Shown in pieces: positions 1-12,415 of a stretch of DNA of 64,000 nt. A program made the translations under genes and the position numbers. Under the pieces are notes generated by a model. It saw only the letters and a program-made list of their open reading frames with translations, did no database searches and was not told the origin of the DNA. This DNA is from Oryzias latipes (taxonomy: Eukaryota; Chordata; Actinopteri; Beloniformes; Adrianichthyidae), in contig NC_019866.2 of the NCBI RefSeq assembly GCF_002234675.1, positions 11,561,261 through 11,625,260 of the forward strand. Reading direction: 5' to 3'. Each line of letters starts with the position of its first letter. The first letter of the stretch is position 1.

Positions 1-3000
1 AATTTAAAGATCATACAAGCTTATTTCTGTCCATTTTTTACATATATTAACAAGGCTTTGATAAACAACAAAATATACATATCAGACATTTAAACAAAGA
101 CAGCAAACATGCACCTTTTTTTTAAATTCAGAAATGTGAGTTAATCTCAGTTGAATGCGCTGCAGCAGCAGGACCTGCTGTTACAGAAAACTCATACAGC
201 AACTCAGAAAAACGTGGAAGTGAGAAATTAACCTTTCAAAATGTAGCTTTTAATAAAATCAACCAAGCAAGAACTAACAGACCATTTTGGCCAACAAACA
301 CAAACACTAGATGAAACAGTAAAGTATATAGGGACACTGGCCTGGCAGCTAAAAATATAAACCTAGAATAAAAGGTTTCATATACAAATTTTGGATAATA
401 ACAGTGTCAGTATCCAGTCTTTTAGTCTCAATAACTGTGCTTTCACACTGGGCTGTTTGGTCCATACTGAGGTCTCCTGCTTAGTTCTGAAATTCATTTA
501 AACTGTGTTACAGACGATCCAACAAACCAAAAACTACAAGTTAACCAAAGAGATTTTGTGCAGTGCATTTCAAATAAATAAATAAAAAATGAAAAAAGCT
601 CAAATTTTGAAAGAGAAACGGAAAAAAGAAAAGTAAAAAAGTCCTCTTTATAAAGGTGCTTATTAGTAAGGAAGCTTTACTTTATATGACAGCCGAAAGC
701 CTAAAGCTAATTATTAGTTTTCTTATTGTTTTGTTTTTTCGGGTCAGAATCTATTTTAGGAAATACTGTCTTCGATGGATCACCTGTTAAAACTGCATCT
801 TGGTTCTGGGCTGCTTGATTCACTCAAATCTGAAGAGTAAAAGCAGATAAAACCAGATAGAGCCGCAAAGACTTTGGTATGACAGGAAGTAACGGGAGGT
901 TTGGAGTTTTTATTTATGGTTGTTGATTATTTTACCTTTCGACAGATTTTTGTTTGAGCTATAGTGTTGCCTTTTTAGGAAGTTATCCTGTTTAGTATAG
1001 AAATTGGATGGATGGAAACAATTTTCCTTTTTCTTATGGTTATTTTTGGGCTTTAAATAAATATTACAGCCCCTTCTGCCTGTTTTACAATAAAACTAAT
1101 TTACAGTTGTAACCATGAACAGTTTCTGAAAGTAACGCCTTTGCTTTAAATATGACATGTAGGGCAAATTACCTCATGATCCTAAACCTGGCCCCAAGAA
1201 AAAATGACTGGTAAAAGACTTATCGCCCAACAAACAATAATCATTATCTTTCCTTTTTTCATGATGCTTTCTTAGTATTTATTAAATTACATAAGAATTA
1301 CCATGATTTTTCCTGTTCATTTAAAATTCCTTCAAGATTTTTCAAGAATTTTTTTCATATCAATAAACAATAAGGAACTTGCACATATTTGATGTGATGT
1401 ATCACAAAACAATGACTTCCTTCCTTGTCTCTGTGTCGCACAGACATTTTCTGTGAATTCCTGACCCTTAGGCAAACATTCCTCCTCTTTCACAGCTGGT
1501 CGTGACAGATACAAAAGATGAGGATAATAGGGGATATAAAAGAAATGAGGGCAAAGGGGTGGAGAAGCTGCAGATGTCGAAGTATGAGATGTAGGATGTA
1601 AACTTTTTAAGCAACCTCACAGAAAGAAGAAATAAAACAGGCTATGAGAAAACATGAGATTAAAAAAAAGAGAGAATAGTGAAAAACACCCACCTGCCTC
1701 CAGGCTGAAAAAAGTGACAGCGGAAGTAATTTTCTGCAGCCTCTTCAGACATCATTGGCCACTCTAATTAGGCCTTATTATCATGTGACTGGGCTAACTG
1801 CAAGACCATATGCTAATTGAGTTGGCAATTAACGCTGCCAAATCTCAACCATCTCCTCCCTCCTTTTAACCCCCGCCCTATGAAATGCAGCAGCATCTTA
1901 AACCTCTGAACACAACCGGAGACACACCCCCAGTGTCATGCAGGATGTGATTAAGCATCCTCCATAACAGATCAAGATATGAGGCAGGATGCAAGGGGGG
2001 GGGGGGGGTATGATAGTGATCAGAGTACTAGTACTTTTTTTTTTAAACGCACTGAAGCAAATGAATGGCGTTGTATCTGACAATCATTACACTGCACGCA
2101 AATGCCTCAAGATAAAAGAATCCAAACAGACTACATATGGCAGCGGCTCGGAGGATGCACTGTGGCATCATCTTTTCCCAGGGGAAGACTAACTCCTGAA
2201 AGCCCACTCTGAGAATAAACAGCTCCACACTGATGAATATTGATTTATGATGGAAAACAGGACACTGTGGAAAAGGCCCAGGAGCTTTCTGACGGTACAA
2301 AACCTGCACTGACAACAGTAGTCTCCTCACCCTACTGCAAACAATCAGTTCATATGCTGGCCTTTCTATACAAACATCAGCTGTGCAAAATGACCTATAG
2401 GTGCAAAGCCTTCTTAAATTTGATCACCTATCTGGGGCTCTTGTTTATGTCTTTTTCTGGTGGGAAAATGGCATGCATCTTCTTGATCTAGACAGGAGCT
2501 AATTGAAAACACACATTTAGAAAAACCTTTTTATCACCCCTCCTGCACAGCCCTCTCCTATAACAATACACACCGAATGGGAGGGTCTCTGGGGGTTCCA
2601 GAAAAGAGTGTTTGTTTGAGGGACTAGCAGTAGGAGCATTGTCACTGAGGTATGTGAGTGATTCAGAAATAATGAATGACATCTAACCTGGACTCCAAAG
2701 AACAGAGGGAAAACTGACACTCCTAAAACACTGGGCTGACTGATTTGGGGGTGATGAAAATGGAGGCAAATACCCAAACAAAATGTCAAAAAATGTGCCA
2801 ATAGGTTTTTAAACTGAGATCAAATAAACATCAAGATCCAGCACGGATTTGGATTTGGGTTGTGCGTGTTTTGTTAAACACCCCTCGGGGGGTCAGAACT
2901 ATACGTGTCAAGCCCTGTGCGTAAAATCTCTCTGCCCTCTCTTTGGTGCATAGAAATCGCTTGTCTCAGTGCTGCAGTTTTTAGAGGAAAACAGCAACAT

Positions 3001-3080
3001 TTACACACAACAGCACACACACAAACGGTTCCAATGCTTGCAAATCAAATTTGATGCATTTGCGAATCTAAATGTTTGGC
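1..3080. other. AT-rich non-coding DNA at left edge
   Basis: No reading frame here looks like a real exon. The first 900 bases have the run-on, A/T-rich look of a long 3' untranslated region, possibly of a minus-strand gene that continues beyond the edge, but no coding exon supports that. Positions 1003-1018 contain GGATGG units after a tatagaaa-like stretch, which resembles the 3' tail of a fish short or long interspersed element. A 14-base G run lies at 1995-2008. Confidence 0.4.
1995..2008 (+). repeat. poly-G tract (14 G)
   Basis: This is an uninterrupted run of 14 G, followed by mixed sequence. It is a length-unstable mononucleotide tract that could form a G-quadruplex in single-stranded DNA. 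Confidence 0.85.
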
Positions 3081-3168
3081 ATCTAGGCAAACATCAGAGG
3101 ATGTGACCATCCCCACCCCCCTTTTGCATCACTCAGTATTCCTCGGCTACATGATGAGAAGCACGTAC

Positions 3169-3960
3169 CTTGATCGATGTAAACAGATGGGGAATTGATT
3201 GCAGAAGGATGCACTGTTGTGAGGTTTGCTGAGAATAAAAATGGGAAGAAGTCACATTTCGAAATGAGCTCTGCCCGCCGTGTTTATTGCTCCTCTCTGT
3301 GTCCACATGGACTTTTATACGAGGAGCCCAGATGGTTTCCCTTGCTGGAGCCTTCCAACCGAAGGAAAGCGGTAATTCAGCCCTTATTTGCTGTCCTCAG
3401 AGGCGGAAAGGGGGCATCGACGACAATCCAAGTGGGAGAGGCAAATGCGTAAAGGGTGTGGGGATTAAATTATGGAGGATACCCTAACGTTTTCCCCTAA
3501 ATCCTTTGTTCAGCGGTGCGCATATTTCATCGTCAGTCAGCGGTGGATCAATGAGTCCGAATCCCGAACAGCGCACATAACAGTTCCCCCTGTTCTGCAG
3601 GTTCTGGTGCTGAGAGTCCGCGCTGACAGTCGCTGCTCCCTGCTGCTCCTCTCCCGACTCAATGCATCACCAACACTGCGCCCCGCACAATGTGCGTCGC
3701 CCCGCACACTGTGCGTAATGGTAATCTCCCTGCGCAGCAGCACACATGCACACAGAAAGTGACAGCTCTCTAGAGCCGCAGACGCTCCCGTGAGAGCTGC
3801 TCTCCGACCCCTCCTCACTTTATCTGTCTGTCCCTGACAAAAAACGAAGTGACTGACAGTGAGCAGACCCCACGCAGAACTCCTGGTTCTGATGAGTACG
3901 TGTCCTTCACGTGAGGTGGGCAAGCCGGAGCTTTAATGTTGCTCTGTTAGGCTCCGCGAT
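3169..3960 (-). promoter_or_regulatory. possible CpG-rich promoter and untranslated first exon of a gene leaving the window to the left
   Basis: This stretch is clearly richer in G+C and CpG than its surroundings, especially 3550-3830. On the minus strand it ends in a strong splice-donor match, CAAG|GTACGT, with the last exonic base at 3169. The few minus-strand ATGs between 3169 and 3310 run into early stops, so any exon here would be untranslated. No downstream coding exon is visible in the remaining 3.1 kb, so the gene cannot be named. It could equally be a free-standing CpG-rich element. Confidence 0.3.
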
Positions 3961-5497
3961 TCACTGACTGCTCTCACTCCATGCACAATCGCAGAATAGC
4001 CATCAGCATCACAAGTTTTCCGGTTTCTGCTTTTCAAAACAAAGCTCGCATGTTGTTTAAGAAAATAGTTCAAAGTCTAAAAGACTGGCACTTGCAACAT
4101 TAAATGAATGAAAAACTGAAAAAAAATAATCAATTATTAAAAAAAGTGTAATCAACCATGGGAGATGTCATTTGACCCAAGGTTCCGGGTGAAAAACTTG
4201 TAATAAAAAATCAGATTCAAACACCAAAAAAATGCAATGTAACTGTGCTGTTTTGCTTGATACATGATACATATTCCATAATAGAAATATTGTGTCCAAG
4301 GCAATCCCAATTTGCCTTCAATGTGTAGGCAAAGTTTATTTTATTTTGAAGGTTTCAAATCTATTTTCCGGTTTTTTCTTTGCTTGACATAGTAGGTTTA
4401 ACAAAACGATACACTGCTGTGACTCTCATGTCTTGTTCTTATCACATGGTTGTTGCCACAGCTGCTCTTGTCCATCTAAAGGAGAGATGGAGGTGAACAC
4501 CCCCACTCCAGCCCCTGAACCCCCCCTCAGCTGTATTTATACCAAACCTTCTAAAGGGCATCATTACCCTTGCAGCTTTTGTTTTCATTTTTCCCTTTTT
4601 ATTGTCCACAATTCCTCGTCACAGTCATATTTGGTTTTTGATTGAGAGAAATCAATAAAGTTTCATTTTTACGTTGTTTTTGGAGTCAACAGGGGGGGTC
4701 TTAAATTTGGCTTTTACTCCAAATCAGGCTTGGCATGATAAATATTCTTTTCTTTTTCACAGAAAAAAATGATGCCTTGGCCTGAAAAGGAGGCGAATCT
4801 CATGGAGTGGCAGCTGAGGACGTGAGACTAATTTGACAGGTGCAAGCCTAGAGAGTGACAGCATGGGAAGAGGAGGAAGGCGAGGAGGAAGGGTGGGTGG
4901 GTGTGGGGGGGTCACTGCTCAGAACAGGAGGATTGAGAGAGATTAATGGCCTTCTCGTTTATCAGCAGACAAGCTCTGGCAGTATATCATCAAAAGTGTT
5001 GTTATTCTGGTTTATATGGGCCAAGCGAGATTGCAAAGTGGGAGGAAAATCACCACACAATCACAAGCTGCCAATCTCAGCAAGTGCATCTGAGAGAGTT
5101 GTTCATCGGGTTGCAAAGATGGGGTAATTAAGAAGCTTATTAACAGGTAGTCAGGATAACAGGAGCTTACACCACACTGTGATCTGAATAAAAGTTTTAT
5201 ATTGTGAATGTTGAATATGATTAGAGTGGATGTATACTGGAAAAACACAGACGTCTTTAGCCTAAATTATAAGGGTTATGTGGGAAAGGAAACAGATAAG
5301 GATGACACAACAAATTAAATGTTATTTATATAAGAGTTTAATTAAATGATATGTACTGTCAATATTGTTTGTTTCCTTCCATTTGTGTTTATCCTTTCGT
5401 ATCCTCGAGTTTATTTTGATTTTGATTTAGAAAGTACTTTAAACCAACTAGCAAAAATATTTGGGGACTTTTTGTCATTTTGAGCTATAAAAATAGT

Positions 5498-5710
5498 TTA
5501 TGAATCTTCCAAACTCACAAGCTCCAGCTCTGCCTCCTGTTTCTTTCTTAGAGCCTTTAAACCAACACCATGGCGGCTCTCACAAGTCTCCTACACATTT
5601 CCTTTCATTCTTGCTGACACTCTTTAGCAACACATCACACCTGAAACCGTCCTCCACCTGTTCCAACCATCTTGCACATGACTTTTCAAGTCTTTCCCAC
5701 TCTCTCTTTT
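5498..5710 (-). mobile_element. degraded RTE-clade LINE fragment
   Basis: Read on the minus strand, the stretch around 5550-5690 aligns by eye, with many substitutions, to the part of the intact RTE element at about 46,980-47,160, which encodes the region after the reverse transcriptase core. The plus-strand reading frame seen here is only the antisense of this fragment. Ends are approximate. Confidence 0.5.
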
Positions 5711-8700
5711 GTTGTGGTGAATCCCAGTTAACCAACAGAGCCTCATTTAGCAAATCTAAATGTGTGTTCTGTAATTGTGATGTGAAATCTTAAACTGACA
5801 CTTCCTCAGAGAATCAAAAAACATAAATGTTTGTGTGCGTTTCAAACAGAAATGTGACGCTAAGGGCAGCAGGACATGTGAGTATTTATAGGAGGTGACA
5901 GTTTATCTCTGGATTACCATGATCATGTTTTGTGCTGACTAATTTAGCTGCACTGACAGACCAACCTGGCCCAAGCGGATGAGTTCCTGTAAAGGAAGGG
6001 AGAACATGCTGTCGTCTGGTTCATAAAAACAACACCACAGCTGCCTGTCTGTGATGCTTCCTTTAGTTTTTCTGGTTCTGGTTCAAATCTTTCAGACTCC
6101 AATATTTTTGTGTTTGATTCCATCCTTCTTTTTATCCTTCCTTCTTTGCAAACTGTGAGGAAGTGGTCTGGCATTGTCCAGACCCGGTTGGGCTCTGTGG
6201 AGCAAACCACTCAGTGACAGCGGGGTGGCCAAGCTTGGAGGCTGCATCTGTTTCCAGCGACGAGCATCAGCATGAGAGCCTGTGACCTCACAGGATGCAT
6301 TAACTATGACAGGATGCAGGTGTCCAAATTAGTATGAGTGGAGTCTAATTTTAAAGATAAATTTTGTTTCTTGAGAGGCTGAATAAATCTAGCAGACCCA
6401 TAAAATAAAGAAAGATGTTGAACTGTCTGTTGAGGTAAGAAAAGGAAAAAACATTTTTTTTCTCCTTCTGATTCGGTTAGCAGCAGTCAGGAAATATTAG
6501 CTGTGGCCTAATGAGAATTGAACGCATGAACTGTTTATGTGCACTTGTGTTTGTGAGGCAGATCAACTTCCATCTGATCACTAAACCCAACAGATATTCC
6601 TCTATTCAACTCTTAGGATTCTTTTTCTTGCCACCGCTAATGTTGTTTTCATCTAACACATTTGAAAACGACAGTAGAGCAAATTTAAGCTTGAGTTGCA
6701 TTATCTTACAATATTCAGGTGAATTTCTGTGCTTAAGAATTTGCGTTTTTATAAACAAATTGAAACAAAATCTCATATGCTTTTTTTGAGGTCACATTAA
6801 TGTTTAGGCATAAAATAATATAACTTTTAGAACTATAAAGCTGATTTAGATGAAAACTAAAACGTGGATCTGCATGTTTTACAGTTCCAAGCATCATCCC
6901 GAACAAATCTACACTTTTCAAAGAACACAACTTACTCCACTGTGCACTTGTACTCCTTTCAATGAGCTTTGAAGACTATGTTTCCCTGCACAGGGTTTAA
7001 CCTACAGAAGGTCAGGGGGAGGTCAGTGGAATAAAGGTGCATGCAGGATTTACCTTCCGCCTTTATGGTTAAGTGACATGACAGTGACAGCACATTGTCT
7101 TCCGAGCCTGTCTTTACTTAAAAGGTCAAATGTGTTTCACTGTCAGCAAAGAAGAAAAACAACAAAGAACAATAAAAGGACAGATACAGCAGAGATGCTT
7201 TTGATGTTTCTTTAAAAAAAAAAAAAGAGTTATTTTTGGAATAGTATATTTAGCCTTCCTAAAACAATACATCAACTAAATGTTATATTTAAAATTGCAC
7301 ATGGTGGTTCATAATTCAGCTTTATGATGCTGGTACCCAACACAAATAAATTCATGTTATTTAGTTTGTATATTGCATTGTGGAAACATGCAATGAGAGG
7401 CAAAGTTCTTGTTGTGATACATGGAAATTTTGATGATTTTTGATATTTTGTTTGACTTAGAATGAAAAATGGTTTGCTTCACACAAAGTTTTTTCTCCAT
7501 AGCTCACAGTCCTGTTTAAGGGGTGAATTTATCACAGATGGAAATATTAACACTCTCTAACACCATCTGCTAAAGGCACACTTACTGTTGATGTACATTT
7601 CGCTTGATAAAAATCGTCTTAAAGTTTAAATGTGTAATTAATGTGCATCAATAAATCTGAATCCTTTCTCTGTTCAACTTAAATTTGATCAAAGAACACA
7701 TTACGGTATAACATAAACAAACTGTGTTAAAAGAAAATTTCAACTTAATTTTATTTTTTTGAAAAGACAAACCATAAATATCTATTTCCTTTGTTTCTAT
7801 CACTTTGTATGACTTTATCTTGATGCTAAAATTGAAACTTTCTTGAAATATTAAGCCAGGGATGACTGTGATGTGATCACTTTAGGAAAAAAAAAACAGT
7901 GTAATTCCAGTGCATTTTATCGAAACTGCACCTTTGCCAAAAGTAAAATAAAGGAGGCCGGCTTTGGTTTGCTTCACTGACGTCAAAGCAGCGTTAGAGT
8001 TCACTGGCAGTTCTGAGCCACATCGCATGGCTGCTAAATAACATCATATTAAAATATTTACTGTGTGCACGTAAGCATGCTGACGCAGTTCATTAAAAAA
8101 TATCCCAGGAACAGCAGCACAACTGCTGAATCATTTTATCTGCAGGGCCCTTTGTTTCCCAAAATTACATCAAATCTTCTATTCCATGTAATCTAAAAAG
8201 AAATATATGCAGATGCTTCTTACACCAGAAATGACCTTAAATAAAGCTGTATTTCCTTCTGGTTTTAAAATGTTCTTTTATACAAGTTATCTTTGGCTCA
8301 AAATTAAGATTTGATGGATGTTTAAAAAGAAGTGAAATGGGGAACTGCAGAGCATTTATGCACTCTTGCTGTGAGCCAGTGTTGTCATGGAGAAATGAGA
8401 CTAAAGTTATATAAAACTCTGTGCCCTGTCTCATTCTTTCTTTATCATCTGCCTCCTCCAGCCAAAGCTGTAATATCTTATGGTGCTGAGTTACCTCCAC
8501 CCTTCTGAACAATTACCCACCCAAGCAGATCCTCTGCCTGGCGTGGCGAAGCGTTTGGGTTATGGTGGACTGGGCGGAGCGAGGCTTTGTTTTTCCATCT
8601 AGTCTGGACTCTGTGGATGGGAGACAAGATTGGGGACATGGATTTCGGGGGAAACAGGATTAATGGACAGGATCAGAAGCGTGCCTTCATGCATCGAAGT

Positions 8701-8771
8701 GCTCATGCATCACACATGTGGGTCACATTTTTAACTCAGTTAATCCACATGCAGAGTCAGACGAGCCGTTG

Positions 8772-8772
<1 letters not shown>

Positions 8773-8803
<31 letters not shown>
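8773..8803 (+). repeat. poly-C tract (31 C)
   Basis: This is an uninterrupted run of 31 C, the longest homopolymer in the window. Its length in an assembly should be treated as uncertain, and it can form i-motif or G-quadruplex structures. Confidence 0.9.
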
Positions 8804-8804
<1 letters not shown>

Positions 8805-11800
8805 TGTGGATTTAGACACCACACAGACAGATAATCCTTCCCAAAGTCGGACATTTGATGTCGACACCCCCAAAAAAGCGTGCACGTGTTCTGCTTATGT
8901 ACAAATGTATACACATGCACTTTAGAGCAGGAAGTCAATGCATAATTCTTTCTTGTCAAACATACAATCATCAGCAGCACTTTTTCTTGATTTGTCCTTG
9001 CTCTCCATGACCAGATCTTGCTCGGTGTAGGTTTTCCATACTTGTGTGAGCTTCATCATCTAAGCGAAGCTGGCAGGACAGGAGAGAATAACCAGACTCA
9101 GGGAGGAAGGAGCTTCATTTAAATTAATCTCCGCTGGACGACCCAGTAAAGAAGCACTGCCATTTTTGGGAGCAAGGAGCCATCTCCTTGGTGAGTACCA
9201 TGGCAACAGTCGACATGGGCCCCAGCTTTGTGAGCCGCTCCTTTTCAGGATCCAGATCTAAAGTGGCAGGCCAGGTTTTTTTTGTTTTGTGCCGTCTCTT
9301 GCACTTTCTCTCTCGTGCCCATTCTTCTGTCTCTGCTTTTCTCTTACTGGCTGACATGGTCCTGGCCTTGTTCACCAGGGAAGCTGTGAGAAGACTACAG
9401 AGGGTCAGTGTCCGTGGGAAAATGTTGCCAGACAACACAGAGGTTATGTGACACTAAAGGAAGGCTAACACAAGTAGGTTGACTTAAGGCAGATTACCAG
9501 AGTCGAATTTTTCTGAACAGCTAAACTTTATATGGTCAATCTTTTACTATTCGTTTAAGTCAATATGATTCATCAGATTTAGTTTAGTTTATAGGCAACA
9601 GCTGTTTCCTTGATTTATTAAGTGATGTTTTGATTTTTTTCATTTTTTAAAAAGCTTGTCTTGTTACCATCAAAACTTAAAGCTCTTGACTGACAGTAAA
9701 AAGGCAGATTTAGACCATTTATCTCATATGAGAGTCACTAAATATCAATTACAAAATATAAGACCACAATTATTCAGGCAACTTTCAACATTACGTTACT
9801 TTTATTCAACCAGAAAGTTAAGTTTCCTTTGGATTGGAAATGACTAAAGAGTTTGCCAGATAGTAAGAAGACAATGTTTAGGAGGCATCACTGTGAAAAC
9901 AAAAGTCTCTGCTCTCATTTAGGATACATTTGAAGAAAATGATCATAATTTCACAGATGTAATTTTAGGCATAACTATAAGTCAAACGCAACAAATAATA
10001 TACAAAAATTATTGTTTCTGCAGTGTGATTTTTTTCCCCTTCCACCTCAAAAAACAATGTTTTTGTAAATCTTTTCAGTCGAAAACTCAGCAAATCATAT
10101 AGAACCACTTCAAATTCTGAATGTCACATTCAGGAATTGTGTGAGGTAAAAGTAAAATTTCTGCACCGAACTTATAGTAAAGGTTCTGCTAAAGTAACTG
10201 CATTATGTCAGCCATTTGTGTGCAGAGGACCTACAGTATTTCCCATGTTCCCATCATGAAAAACATCTATTCATGCAAGATAAATACAGCAAGAAACTGG
10301 ATATCTTTCAAGTTAGAAAACATATGGGCCTGAAACCAGGAAGACTTTTTCCTTTCAGTTATACCACGTGACTTGTTCAATTTTGTTCAAAAATTTGTAT
10401 CTATTTTGGGGTTGTGAGAATGTCTCTGGTACTGATAAGGTTCAAATATTTGTACTGTTTCATAACATTTCCGCAAGTTTTACTTTCTTTTTTTTTTTTA
10501 CCCAGGCTCCTCACACTTTTTACAGAGGCCGTTAACAGACACATTCGCCATTTGCAAAATTATCAGTGAGGTAGCAGCTTTCAGCTGTGGCCATCGATAA
10601 AAATGATAAGACTAATATGAGAGCCAGGCTGCTGCAACAACATCAACTTTTTACTGTAATGAAAAATTAGTAAACATGACAGAAAACACTTTCCACTGTG
10701 GATAATAAAAGTTGTGCTTCATCTGGAGGTGTTTGTTAACCAGCATCTACATAGTAACAGGGCTTTTGAATAAACGTTCATGAAGAGTTTAGGTCTTTAT
10801 TTTCAACACGTTTTTATTGTTTTGGCTACGTTTATTTATTTTATAGGCTTCCATTTATATTATTTTAATTTGTTTCAATAAAACAAACCAGTTTAAAGTC
10901 TAGTTATAGTAAGTAGGAGAAAACCTAGAAGGTAGATTAACATGACCAAACATGACCTTTAATATGACCCAAAAAAAGTCACCATGAGACTAGGACAAAA
11001 GCCTGGAAAACTAAACAACCAAACAAACTAGACCATCCACAGATTAAGGCAGAAAACGGGTTTAGTGAAAAGCTTGCAAAACCAGCTGACACAGAGGACC
11101 CAGAGGCAGCTCCCTAAATACAGATGGCATTAAACTACAGTACAGTGCAGACAGCTGCAACGTCTCCATGGAGAATCAAAGGACAAGGGTGGAGCGTCCA
11201 GGAGATTCCACAGCCAACCTGCACAAAAAGACACCAGACTGCAAAATGAATCCTGATTTAGTTAATTTGGGTATAACTAATCTACAAGCTGATAATACCG
11301 CTTCTTCCACCGTTTTGCTTTTACTCCACCCCATCTATTTTATCATTGAAAGGAGATGTACATTTTGTCATTTATATACAAATAGTTAATCATTAAAATC
11401 AGGTATGTTTGCTAAGTATCTTTGGTTTTCAAGAATAAAAATATAGGCTATTCTATTCCTCAATAGAGGTGGCTGAAATGAGCTCTTAATGTGCAAAGCT
11501 TCTGCACTGTCTACAATTAGCAATACTTTATTTTGTTTTTTGGTTAAATTCTGGACCTAAGCAAGCCTTTTTTTATTTTCTGTTTAACTCACTTAATGCA
11601 AATAAAACTATGAAAACATCCATGCTGAGTATTGCTCTACATCATTTACACATGTTGATGTTGCAGAAATAAGTTGCTCCAGGGGCTTGTACACTTGTAA
11701 CAGGGTGCATGCAGCACTATCACTATTTATCAGATTTTTAAATCCTATGAAGGTGCTTAAAAATACCAAGTAATTAAAACAATTCTGATATTAAGTAATT

Positions 11801-12141
11801 CCCTTGGAATTTGAATTATTTTGGACCTAGTTTACCGATGCGCCTTTGCCTGATAGTTTAGTCATTTTACATCAAACAATCTGATTGTCATTTTTCACTA
11901 TTTTTATAACTGATAACTGGGTAAGACTTTAATAAAGCATCTGAATGCACATTAAACCATTAGTATTTTTCACAATTTTCATTTAGATCTATGTTCAAAT
12001 TGGTTCTGAAATTATTTTATTTTAATAATCATAATCTATGTCTACACTGCAGATGACATAACCTTTCAAATGTTCATGTAGAAAAAGTATTTTTAAAAAA
12101 CAAACAAAACAGACAAGCTGGCAAAAGCTGGGGTTTTATGA

Positions 12142-12147
12142 TTTATT
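12142..12147 (-). terminator. polyadenylation signal AATAAA for proz
   Basis: The minus strand reads AATAAA about 270 bases past the proz stop codon, which is a plausible distance for 3' end formation. Other A/T-rich candidates lie nearby, so the exact site is inferred. Confidence 0.5.
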
Positions 12148-12415
12148 AAATTTGTGGAACATAAATATTAGGTATCATTCAAAAGTACATATTGATTATT
12201 AAAGTATTCTTTAAATAATACAACTTTAAATGTTTACATCACAAACATGCTGAGTACTGTACATGAAAGGCCTTGTTGCATGAGAGCAAATCTGTTCTTA
12301 AAGAGCCACCTACTGGATAAATGAGGAAATGCACAAATACATAAGACTAAGAACTCATTATAAGTATAAGTGTTTATATGTGTTTGTTCAAACGCAACAC
12401 AGAAATAGTTTATGA

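Larger units (their letters stand above)
3961..12110. other. intergenic DNA without a supported gene
   Basis: The stretch holds only short frames of the size expected by chance. It contains a probable RTE fragment at 5498-5710, a 31-base C run at 8773-8803 and otherwise A/T-rich single-copy-looking DNA. The slightly GC-richer segment at 9100-9450 is open in opposite directions over the same bases, but I do not recognise either product. Confidence 0.45.

Noticed and set aside
9124-9438. 104-codon minus-strand frame with a Lys/Arg-rich middle
   Set aside because: No recognisable domain, an 87-codon frame overlaps it on the other strand, and there are no convincing splice sites or neighbours. 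The length is within chance.
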